Assembly (NCBI GenBank): GCA_007258455.2
Contig: VDFB02252616.1
Location: forward strand, 116,576,128 to 116,640,127
From: Sequoia sempervirens
Lineage: Eukaryota; Streptophyta; Pinopsida; Cupressales; Cupressaceae
Reading direction: 5' to 3'
Length of the DNA stretch: 64,000 nucleotides
This document shows positions 10,168-20,282 of the stretch, one piece after another. The first letter of the stretch is position 1. Every line of letters starts with the position of its first letter. Under the pieces are notes generated by a model. It ran no database searches. It had not been told where the DNA came from and saw only the letters and a program-made list of their open reading frames with translations. A program made the position numbers and the translations under genes.

Positions 10168-11533
10168 ACATACACTCCCTTTTCCTCCCACCCTATCTCT
10201 AACTCTATCTCTCTACCTCTACCCCCTCTCTATTACTTTTCTCTACTACCTCTTATATCTCTCACTCTTGCCCCCTCTATATATTCCTCTCTCTACCTCT
10301 CTCTCTATATCACTTCCTATATATTTATCTGTATATCTCCATCTCTCCCTCTCTCATTGTCTCCCTCTTTCTATCTCTATTTCTCCCTCTCCCTCTTTCT
10401 CTCTCCTTCCACCACTCCCTCTTTATATGTTTATCTATCTTTCTCACACTTCTATATTTCCCAAGTTATATCTATCTCTCCCTCTCTCCTTATCACTCCC
10501 TCTTTCCATTTCTCTCTACTTCTATTCTCTCTCTATTTCTCCCCCCCCTCTCCCTTCCTCTATCTATTTATAAATATGTATCTCCCTCTATATCTCTCTC
10601 TCTCTCATATACACACACTCCCTCTTTCTCCTTCCCTACCTCTATCACTCTCTCTATCTTTTCGCCTATCTATACCTCTATTACTTATCTCTATCACCTT
10701 ATTTCTCTCTCTCTTTCCCCCTCTATCTCTATCTCCCTGTCTCTCCTTCCCTGTCTCTATCTATATCTCATTATGTCTACCTCTATCTATCTCTCTTTCT
10801 CACTCCTCTCTCTTTCTATATATATCTCTCTACATCTATCTCCCTATCTCTCTCCTTATACATCTCTCTCTCTCTTATTCACTCCATCTCTCCCTCCAAC
10901 TCTTCTACTCTATATCTTTATCTTTGTTTCTCTTGATCTCCCTGTCCTCATCTCTCTATCTCTCCCCATCTCTCCTCTTTCTCCCTCCCTATCCCCTATC
11001 TATCTTTATATCTCAATGTCTCTCCCTTTATCTTCCCATATATCTCTATATCTATTTCTTTCTCTTCCCATTTATCTCTCTCCCTCTTTCTCTCTCTCTA
11101 TCTCCCTATATTTCTATCTCACTCTCCATCTCTATTTTTCTCTCTTTATATCTCTCCCTCTCCCCCTCTCTATATCTCCTTATATCTCTATTTTTATATC
11201 ACTCTATCTCACCATATATCTCTCTCTATCTCTCCCTCTTCCTCTTCCTCTTCCTCTTTATCTCTTTATATCTTCCTCTCTATCTCTCCCCCTTTATCTC
11301 CTTGTCTCTCTCTATCTTTATTTATCCCTCTATCTCTCTATGTATCTCTATCTATTTGTCTCACTCTTCCTCCCTCATTCTATATTGATCTCTACCTTTA
11401 TCTATTTGTCTCACTCTTCCTCTCTTGCTCTATATTCATCTCTACCTCTATATTCATCTCCTTCGTCCATCTCTAGAAATCTCTCTCTCTCTACCCATCC
11501 ATCTATCTCCCTATCTCTCCCCCCTCCCTCTTC
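10168..11533 (+). repeat. Pyrimidine-rich (CT/TATCTC) low-complexity tract
   Basis: About 1.37 kb in which purines on the plus strand are nearly limited to A inside TAT. CTCTCT, TATCTC and CCCTCTA strings alternate without a fixed unit, except for a clean 50-bp duplication at 11351-11400 and 11401-11450. Long open frames here (up to 343 codons of Ser/Leu/Tyr/Pro) arise because stop codons need purines; they are not genes. A polypyrimidine strand of this kind can form triplex structures and is hard to assemble. Confidence 0.9.
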
Positions 11534-12069
11534 ATAGACCTTCATTGTCTTCTTGATTCAAAGGTTTTCTTTCACTCATTTTTAGAGACCTTTATTGCAC
11601 AAACAATATCATTTTCTGAATGACCAACCAATTGAACTCATGTAATACACAAATTTATGCTAAAATAGGCTTAAATTTTTCCTAATTGACATTCCACACC
11701 TCTTTAGCATACCCATTGCACACCAAGGTGTGATTACTAGTTGTAGACATTGTTTACTTTATGATTGGGAAACTATTTTTTTTAATAGTTTAATAATTTA
11801 TCTATTTATATAAAAAATAAGTTTTAGTAGTTATTGAATATTGATTTTAGATTTCTAATAACTTTAAATTTCTATATAATATTTTTTGTGTGTTTTAAGG
11901 AGAAATATTATATAAAATTTTAATAAAAAGTAAGGTTTTGGATTAATGTTTAAAAAATATATATATATACAATTATAAAAATAAATGATTTAATCAATAC
12001 TTTAAACATCTATAAAAATTGAGATGGTTGTTCTTCAAATGTGTTCAAAGAATTAATCTTTATATATTA
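11534..12069. other. Spacer left of the gypsy element, no gene seen
   Basis: AT-rich sequence with no recognisable coding or RNA signal. It includes a short (AT)n run near 11960 and ends in the CCATT target site of the element that follows. Confidence 0.6.
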
Positions 12070-12074
12070 CCATT

Positions 12075-13467
12075 TGATGAGTAACATTTTGTCATCCATT
12101 TTAGTTAGCATTCACCTAGTTTTGTGTCCATATTAAGCTTACCTTTTTGCCTTTTTTTTCCCTTAAGTTTCCATGATATTAGTGAAAGATTAAAGTTAAT
12201 TGATATGAATAGAAGGATGCAAAACATTTGGCAATTAACCACTCATAAGAACTAACTTTGGTGGATATTATGAACATGGATGTTTGGAGGTTGAAGGAAT
12301 ACGTAATGGAGCTTTCCTGGAGGATCTGGTGGTCCCTTTTTGTATTTTCTTCTAGTTTCTGATAATTAATAGTCTAGTACTTAGGTTGTTTAGGCAGTTT
12401 TGGAGTGTTTGTAAAATAGTAGGCCATAGGCCATATTATTATTTTCCTAAAATCGATTGAGCAATTTTGATTGAACACTTGTAATTGGTGGATATGTCTA
12501 TTTTGGAATTCTATTCTATACTAAGACTTACATATCTATGCTCTCTGTCGAGCAAGAAAGAATCTTAAGTTTTTATCTTGAAGTTGAAATTAATATAAAA
12601 ACTACTGAAGTGTTGAATCTGCATGTGAGATAAACATTCTTATTCATTCAACCGGTTGGGAGAAAGGGTTCGCTCCTTTCCAATGATTGGATTTTCTTTT
12701 CTGTTATTGTGTGTGAGGTATTGTTTGTATTTTCTTAGTGATTTCAAATGTGTGTAACTTAATTCAAATTAATAATTTTGCGGATATGTTATTGGATTAA
12801 TTCTGGTTGGTATGGTTGCATTTTCTAAAGTGTGAAGTAATTTCTAATTGAGAAATAATATTAATGATTGGTGTGAGTATAGATTGTAGGGATGACACGT
12901 ATCAGTGACTGGTGAAGTGTATTATGTTTTTAGAACATTGAAGTAATCGGTTTTAACTTTACTATAACTTGCTGCCAAGACACACAGGTCCTATCGCCCA
13001 AGTTATTTGGCTCCTATCACCCACATTATTCCAATCCATCTTTAGCATTATATTATTTATTTGACTATTGCTAATATTTGTTGTTAATAAAGTACATTGA
13101 AGAGTGTTTTCTAATGTATCAAGTTTAAATTATTAAAGTCTAATTAAAAATTCTAAAGTCTGTATGTTGGAATGAAATAGAAAGGTAGTGATTAAGAATA
13201 GGATTGTATTCATTCAAAAAGTGTGCTTTGATTTGAATCTTAGATTAAAAGGTGTATTTCAATTCAATTCTTAGATGCATCCATCCCCCTTAGTTCATTA
13301 GTTTCAGCCCTTAGGTAGATTGCCGTAACACTATTCACAAGATTATGCCCCCAGATTGACATTGAGGAGTAAACTAAGGAAATTCCAAAGATTTATCCAA
13401 GTCCAAACCAAGATAGAATTACAAGGATTATTTTACCAATAATATCAACCATAGTTTAATCCAATCA
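12075..13467 (+). repeat. 5' LTR of the gypsy element
   Basis: It starts TGATGAGTAACATTTTG and ends TTTAATCCAATCA. It matches 22424-23820 along its whole length. By eye there are 25-30 differences and one or two small indels in the first 290 bp. A TATA-like AATATAAAAAC at about 12592 is conserved in both LTRs and may be the promoter. Confidence 0.95.
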
Positions 13468-13470
13468 TTT

Positions 13471-13488
13471 TGACATTATTGTTGGGGA
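13471..13488 (+). promoter_or_regulatory. Primer binding site, tRNA-Asp type, decayed by transitions
   Basis: TGACATTATTGTTGGGGA lies 3 bases after the 5' LTR. It matches the complement of the plant tRNA-Asp(GTC) 3' end (TGGCGCCGTTGCCGGGGA) at 11 of 18 positions. All seven differences are G to A or C to T. Confidence 0.75.
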
Positions 13489-13971
13489 ATGGTGTTAAAG
13501 TCATGTTAACCTAGTGAACTATGTTAGAAGCATTGTGCTAAGGAGAAAGTCTACACGACAATTGACCTCATTTGGATAACTACCCTTAGTTTGCTTTGTT
13601 GTAAGTCATATAGGTGCATGAACCACAGTAGGGATAGTAGAGGGAGACTTGTTAAGAAGGATAAGGGGTGTAACACACAACCAAAAAAATCAAAAAACAA
13701 ATGAAAGTCATTAATTAAGGGAGGTAGCTTGCAACAAGAAAAATTGAAAGCTAAATTGCAAACATTAGAGTTACTAGAACCCGATATCGAGAAGTGTGTT
13801 ATTAAGTCTACCATTGTTGAGACACCTACAGGTACCCATCCCGAGTCTTCTGAAATATTGTGGAAAAAGGTTGAAAAAATATTTTAGGAATCTTACGGGT
13901 CTGAAGCTGGTCCATTCTAAAAAACCCAAAATCCATTTACAACTTACTTTACCCCTTGGGCATTAGACGTC

Positions 13972-15786
13972 ATGGTTGATCCCAACAACAACAATAATAG
14001 AGTATTGGCCAACAATAATTCAGTTACCTTTGAGTTTCCAATCACACATCCTAAACAAGATGCCCCTATGAAGAACATTCCTCATTATGCTTTACCTATT
14101 TTTCATGGTCTTTCTATTGAGGATCCTAACATGTTCTTGTTTGATTTTGATGTGTTATGCCATAGCTATGATTATCAAATTGACACGTAGAAGCTCAAAT
14201 TGTTACCAACCACTTTAAAATATGCAACCCTACATTGGTTCATGAACCTCAGGAATATCGGAACATGGGAAGTCATGAAGGAATTATTTTTGACCAAGTA
14301 CCAGGAGTACTATAAAACAAAGGAGGTTTGAGACGAAATCTTCTTCATGACACAGAAATAAGATGAGTCTGTGGAGGATTGGCTCAAATGCTTCATATTT
14401 AGTTTTCAATGATCACGACAACAAGGGCTAACTCCTAATGTTGTTAAAATGTTGTTTATTAGAGGAATAAGAGATGATACTATGGAAGCATTAAATTTAA
14501 TAGGTAAAGGGAACATTTCTAAAATGGAATTTAACAGTATTTGTGATATTTGTAGGAATTATTCAAGATCTCAAAGCTTAGGAAGAAACTATCCAAGTAA
14601 GTTGTATCCTACGGGAACCTCAACAGGTATCACAAAACGTGAGATAGGTAATCTAATTGAAGACCTTAAGACTAATTTGTTGAGTCATATGGGAAAACAA
14701 ATAGACACTTTATATACACAAAGGAAACAAGAGGAGGTTGAGAAAGCGTTAGTTGTATTTTTTCCTATTTTTTGAAAGAGGCATAGCGGTGAAGAGTGTC
14801 CATATAATAGAACAAAGATATCTTCTTTAGAGGAATCAAGTAGGGACGCTACTTTAAAACCTCTTCCTGTAGGGATGATTGAGGTAGAATATACAGACGA
14901 ACCTATTTATTTCATGGCCCAAAGAAGACATGGGAAACCAAGAGCAATGCCCCCAACTAATTACCAAGCCGCACCTCAAAATCCTTTTCAACAAAATTCC
15001 TTCCCAAACCAAACTGGATGGTATGGAGGTTGGTAAAAACCTCCATACTACCCCCAGTGGTCACAACAATATCCATCTGCTCCAGAATAATGGAAAGCTT
15101 GGCAAGCACCACTACCACCTTACCCACAATATCAGTCATTCCCTTCGTATCCACCACCTCCAACAATAAACCCATATCAACAATCCCATCAACTCTTACC
15201 ATCTTTCCTATCATCTAATTAACCCTCTAGTTCAACCCAAGCACAAAAAGCAACACCCATGCCCACACAACCAATACCCAATCCAAAAAATAAGGTGGCT
15301 CAAATAGTTTATAATAATGAAGTGATAGAGTTCTCAACTTATCCTATCAATGCATTAGAGATTGATGGGGTACACCTAAGGTCAGGAAAGAACCTTCAAG
15401 GGCCAACCATCAAAAAAATTGAAGACCATCCAGTTGAGCCAGAGGAAGAGCAACCCGAGCCTCCATTTCCAAATAGGTTGCAAGAGCAACTAAAATAGTA
15501 GGAAACATCTCAACCTGATTTTGATTTTATGAATGAATTACAAAATATTAACATTAAAATTCCTTTATTGCAGGCTATTCGAGATGCTCTAGTATACACT
15601 AAAGCAGTAAAGGAACTTTGTGGGAGGAAGCAACAAAATAATCAAGACCCCAAGATGTTCCAAGTCATTGGATAACTCACAGACTTGATGATGGGGAGAA
15701 TCTTTGTTCCTAAATATGTAGATCTAGGAAGTCTGATGATTAAGGTATGTATTGGTGATGTAACCCTTCCAAATAAACTTGTGGAT
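13972..15786 (+). pseudogene. gag of the gypsy element
   Basis: One frame, open apart from stops, runs from at least 13972 to the protease junction; related sequence may extend upstream to about 13690. The N-terminal 75 residues (MVDPNNNNNRVLANNN, then PIFHGLSIEDPNMFLFDFD) and the following WFMNL / TWEVMKELFLTKY / ESVEDW blocks match the Retrotrans_gag core. The C-terminal half is Pro/Gln/Tyr-rich. No CCHC knuckle was seen. About ten in-frame stops are present, and each is TAG, TGA or TAA where CAG, CGA, CAA or TGG is plausible. There is no frameshift until 15786. Gag would form the virus-like particle. The same protein is recognisable on the minus strand at 33880-35330. Confidence 0.85.
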
Positions 15787-16400
15787 CAGCTGTAAATGTA
15801 ATGACTAACGAGACCAAGGAGAAGTTGGACCTTTAAGGACTTAGACCAACTCCAATAGTCTTGGAAATGGTTGATTGCTCCCTTGTAAAGCCAGAAGGTA
15901 TGATAGAAGATATCATTATTTCTATTGAATCTTGGGAGTACCCAAAGGATTTCATGATTTTGCAACCAAAGACTAAGCTGGGGGGATACCCCTTAAATTT
16001 AGATAGTCCTTGGTTAATTGTTGCTAATTCCTTCATTAATTGTAGGTCTAGAAACATGGTGATTTTGAATGGGGAGCAAACTAAGTAGTTAACATTATAC
16101 CCTCCAGCACAACAATTATTGGAAACAGAGGATCCTTTATGGATCGATAGTGACTTAGAGGAGTCTTTACCTATTTTGGCAATAGATCAAAGTAGGCAAT
16201 TTGAAGATATTTCAAAAGACAGTATTATTAATCATTTATTGCAAAATCATTATTTAGTTGATAATTTTCTTGAGACAATGATTTTTCCAATGGGCATAAG
16301 TGATAATTGCCCATTCAAATTTTTTTTATTAGTTGGTAGTTCACAGTCTATTCAACATTTTATTACTTTGCATCAATTATTGCCACATACTTGTATATAA
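15786..16400 (+). pseudogene. Retropepsin-like protease region of the gypsy element
   Basis: The frame changes exactly at the expected active site. GTGGAT (15781-15786) encodes Val-Asp, but the Leu-Gly-Ala that should follow is missing, and the new frame resumes with SAVNVMTNE. A small deletion has therefore removed the catalytic D-L-G-A context; the inverted copy keeps DLGA at 33479-33490. Downstream the frame is open to 16400 with two TAG stops. It contains LGGYPLNLDSPWLIVANSFI, the PR-associated block usually reading YP..LGRPWL, and YPPAQQLLE. The end of this region links to RT in another frame. Confidence 0.7.
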
Positions 16401-16527
16401 AATCCATTTTTGATAGCTAAGAACTTTTACCCATCCTCGTCTAATTCACAACTACTTGTTGTAGATACCCCTGTAGTCCCAAGTTACTGAAATTTTATCT
16501 CATAAAATACTCAACATCAATCTCGGT

Positions 16528-17960
16528 TTGAGTGCCTCCCAATTAAAAGAACTGATTGAGATTTTGTGTGCACACAAAGAATCTTTTGCTTGGGATTATC
16601 AATACATGAGAGGTATTCATCTCGCTACCTATACACACCATATCAATATAGAAGAAGGGAGTAGACCTATGCAAAAACCCCATAGAAGGCTAAACCCAAC
16701 CCTACGAGAAATAGTTAAGGAAGAACTTCAAAAGTTTCTTAATGTAGCATTTATCTACCCCATATTAGATAGCCAATTGGTGTCCCTACTTGTGGTAGTA
16801 CCTAAAATGAATGGAAAATGGTGAATATGTGTCGATTATAGGGCCCTTAACAAGGCCACTAAGAAAGACTATTTCCCACTTCCTTTCATTGACCAAGTCC
16901 TAGACACCTTAGCTGGAAAGAAGTTCTTTTCCTTTCTCAATGGATTTAGTGGGTATAACCAAATTTGCATTGCCCCAGAAGACCAAGAAAAATCTACTTT
17001 TACCTACCCATGGGGAACATTTGCTTACAGTGTCTTACCTTTTGGATTGTGTAATACACCCACTACTTTCCAATGAGTTGTTCTAAGTATTTTTGTTGAT
17101 TTAATTAATGACTGTGTAGAAGTGTATGTGGGTTACTTTACTATTTATGGTAACACATATGATGAAGGTAAGGAAAATCTTGAAAAAGTGCTTAAACAAT
17201 GTATTGATACTAATTTTTCTTTAAGTCATGAAAAATGTCATATCTTAATGACTGAAGGAATTGTTTTGGGTCACTATATTTCCCAAAAAGGAATTGAGGT
17301 GGATTTGAAAAAGAGACAGATTATCTAATACTTTCTCATACCTACTTGTCCAAAGGATGCATGTTGTTTCCTAGGACATGTAGGTTATTATCACAACTTT
17401 ATTCAAAATTTCAGCAAGATTGCCTCACCCCTCTTTGTGTTGCTAGGGAAAGATGCAGATTTCTCATGGACACCCGAATGTTGGCAAGCCTCGAAGAACT
17501 TAAAGGTAAACTAATAACTACACCTGTACTATGAGGACCCAATTGGGAACTTCCATTCCATATACATACCAATGCATCAGATACTTCTATGAGATCCATC
17601 CTTAGAAAAAAGGAAGACACTCTCTTTTACTCTATTTAATATATTAGCAAGAATTTTACTGGTGCTGAGGTAAACTATATTGTCACTAAAAAAGAATTCT
17701 TGGTTGTAGTTTATGCAATAAATAAATTTTTCCACTATATCATTGGATATAGATTTTTTGTACATACAGATCATTTTTCCATTATATTTTTGATGAAAAA
17801 ACCTATTGTTATAGGACAAGTGATTTGATGGTTTATTCTTTTGCAGGAGTTTGATATTACCATCCTTGACAAACCAGGGTGAGAGAATGTAGTGGCCGAT
17901 TTTCTCTCCAAGCTGCAATGTGAAGATGAACCAATTCCAGTTGATGATTCCTTTCCATAT
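16528..17960 (+). pseudogene. Reverse transcriptase and RNase H of the gypsy element, active site lost
   Basis: RT runs in one frame from 16528 to 17330: PMQKPHRRLNP, VVVPKMNGKW, CVDYRALNKAT, DYFPLPFIDQVLDTLAG and FGLCNTPTTFQ are canonical Ty3/gypsy blocks. The YxDD motif reads VYVGYFTIYGN at about 17122-17155, so both catalytic Asp residues are gone. TGA replaces Arg after GKW and Trp after TTFQ. From 17340, FLGHVGYYHNFI, HTNASD, GAEVNYIVTKKE and VHTDHFS mark the connection and RNase H in shifting frames, ending with ADFLSKL near 17910. The gene made first-strand cDNA in the ancestor; it is inactive here. Confidence 0.85.
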
Positions 17961-18119
17961 GAGCATCTTTTTTCTATATCAACAAAAATTATGTGGTACG
18001 CTAACATGGAAAACTATTTGGTTTCTTGCAGGTTTCCACCTCATTTCTCTCTAAGGGAATGCCAAAAGCTGGTTGGACTCAATGGTGATTACATGTGGAT
18101 TAATGGAATGCTCTTCCAA

Positions 18120-19207
18120 TGAGGCCTTGATAATATCATGTGTCAATGTGTGCTTGAAGAATATGTCTTCGACATTCTTCATGCATGCCACACAGAACCT
18201 TGCGAAGGACATTTTGTTGCTCATAGGACTACCCAAAAGATCCCAACCACGACTATTATTGGCCCACACTCCATAAGGATAGTAAGCATTATGTTAAATA
18301 TTGTGATAAATGTCAATGTATGGGGTGACCTACCCACTCTAATGAAATTCCTTTACACCCTCAGTTATCCATAGAACTGTTTGAAAAGTGGGGGTTAGAT
18401 TTCATAAGGCCCATTAATCCTCCCTAGAATAAAGAATATATCTTAGTTTGTAAAGATTATGTCACTAAATGAGTAGAGGTAGTAGCCTTAAAGCATGCTA
18501 GGGATACTAAGGTTGCTAACTTCTTGTATTCAATTTTTTTTACCAAGTATGACGTGCCTCACGAAATTCTCATAGACCAAGGAGCACAATTCACCTCTGA
18601 CTTGATTGTTACATTGGTACGAGAATATGAAATCAAGCATCGAAAGTCTTCTCCATATTATCCATAGGAAAATGGGCAAGTAGAAGTCACCTACCAAGAA
18701 TTGGATAATATTCTCACAAAGACAGTAGCATTACACAAGAAAGACTAGGTAGAAAGACTTCTCGAAGCAGTTTGGGCCTATCACACAACTTGGACGATAA
18801 CTATCAAACTAACACCATATGAGCTCGTCTATGCCAAGAAGGTTGTCTTACCATACGAATTCAAAGCAAAGACTCTTTGCACCACCCTTTAGCTTGGAAT
18901 GAGTCTCAGTGAAGCACAGAAAGAGATACTTTCCCAACACCATTCTTTAGATGAAATGTGTCAAGAGGCCCTTTTTCATGAAAAACTGGTGCAGAAGCAA
19001 AGAACACAATGGCATGACCATTTCATCTAGTCACAGACATTCCAACCTAGAGATTCGGTGTTACTTTATGATTCCCAATTCCAGGACTTCATAGGGAAGT
19101 TCCACACTTGCTAGCTCGACCCTTATGAAATTCAGACTGTGTATGATAACGGTGATATTAGACTGTGTACCGTGGATTCTAAACATATGACTCTTTTGGT
19201 ACTGTGA
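18120..19207 (+). pseudogene. Integrase of the gypsy element
   Basis: A decayed zinc-binding head (18120-18360, HACHTEPCEGH and a shifted CDKCQ-like part) precedes a core in one frame from 18362 to 19207 (281 codons). D-D-E residues are all present: VCKDYVTK, LIDQGAQFTSD and ENGQVEVTYQE. The frame holds six TAG and one TGA before the end, and no indel. The C-terminal part (RDSVLLYDSQFQDFIGKF, then LDPYEIQTVYDNG) is the usual gypsy IN tail. Integrase inserts the cDNA; the nonsense codons kill this copy while its catalytic residues persist. Confidence 0.85.
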
Positions 19208-19307
19208 TGGAGGAACCAACTCTTGTTCCTCTCACGGCCTCTAAATAACAATGTATGTATGTGAAAAAGAAAAAAAGGGAAAAAAGAGAGAATAAAATTA
19301 CAATAAA

Positions 19308-19343
19308 CCTAGAGGTGAAAACCAGTTCTTTGGCACCTCTAGG
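19308..19343 (+). repeat. Perfect 10-bp hairpin just after integrase
   Basis: CCTAGAGGTG (19308-19317) and CACCTCTAGG (19334-19343) are exact inverted copies with a 16-base loop, 100 bases downstream of the IN stop. It could mark RNA processing between pol and the third ORF, or be a chance palindrome kept by age. Confidence 0.6.
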
Positions 19344-20282
19344 AGATGATTAGTTGAAAACTGGGATCCCAATAGTTTATCATTGTGAAAAATAAATAAA
19401 TAAAACAATAGTGAAAAAATAAATAAAATAAAACAAAATAATACTAATAATACAAATATGTCTTGCTAGACCTTGGCGAGAGGTAGTATTCTTTGGTTGA
19501 CATCCTCTCCTATGGTAGAACAATGTTTCTTTGGACTCCTATCATCACCACTTGTCCTCCTCCATGCACTTATTCTCATTCCGCCCCTTTTTTTTCTTTT
19601 CACCCATCCCTTCCACCCCTTTTTCGTTCCACTTTTCCCATTTCTTTGTGTCCTTTTTTGCCATGTGGCCACTAGTTCTTTTCTTTCCCCCATCTCTATG
19701 TTTGGTGGTTTGTACCCCACGTTATGATTGACACCTTTTCATTTTTTTTATTTTCTTGTGGGTCCCACTTCGACTGTTTCCCTTTACCTGTGTTTGTCTC
19801 CATTCCACATGTCACATCGGCTTCCTATTTTCCTTTTTGCTAGTGCCCCTTGCCTTTTTCTGCCCAGTATTTTTCCACTGTGGTTTTATACATGGCGCTC
19901 ACTTGCAAATGTCACTTTGACTACCCCGTCTACCGCTCCATTTTCGATGCATCCATCTTATCATCGTTTTCCTTTGTTTTTCCTGTATCGCCATCTCTCT
20001 TTCATTCTATCATTTCATTTCACATATGGCTTGATTTCTTATGATTTGCTTTTTTACACATGTGCCATACTGATTCCATATATTCTCCATCAGTATTTCC
20101 AGCTTGACATATCTCCACAGGTGTTCTCTGATTGTTGCTCATTTGTTTAGTTGCTTTGGACCTCTGATTCTATATGTCACTTGTGCTAATTTTTGACACT
20201 GCCAATGTCCTTTTGACAGTAACATTGTTAGAGGTTTTATACTTTCTTTTCATATTAATTTTCTTTTATCCTTTGCATTTAT
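19344..20282 (+). other. Spacer between pol and third ORF, pyrimidine-rich
   Basis: An A-rich stretch (19380-19460) is followed by about 700 bp of T/C-rich DNA. The open frame at 19728-20150 is Phe/Ser/Leu-rich, has no motif, and probably follows from base composition. A spliced third-ORF transcript would need an acceptor near the right end, and the T/C bias would suit that, but no intron could be proven. Confidence 0.5.

Noticed and set aside
10136..11537. Open frames of 145, 343 and 254 codons in the CT-rich tract
   Set aside because: Ser/Leu/Tyr/Pro low-complexity translation; a strand almost without purines cannot form TAA, TAG or TGA often. No start context, domain or codon bias.
19728..20150. 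140-codon ORF between integrase and the third ORF
   Set aside because: Phe/Ser/Leu-rich from T/C bias, overlaps other such frames, no motif and no counterpart recognised.
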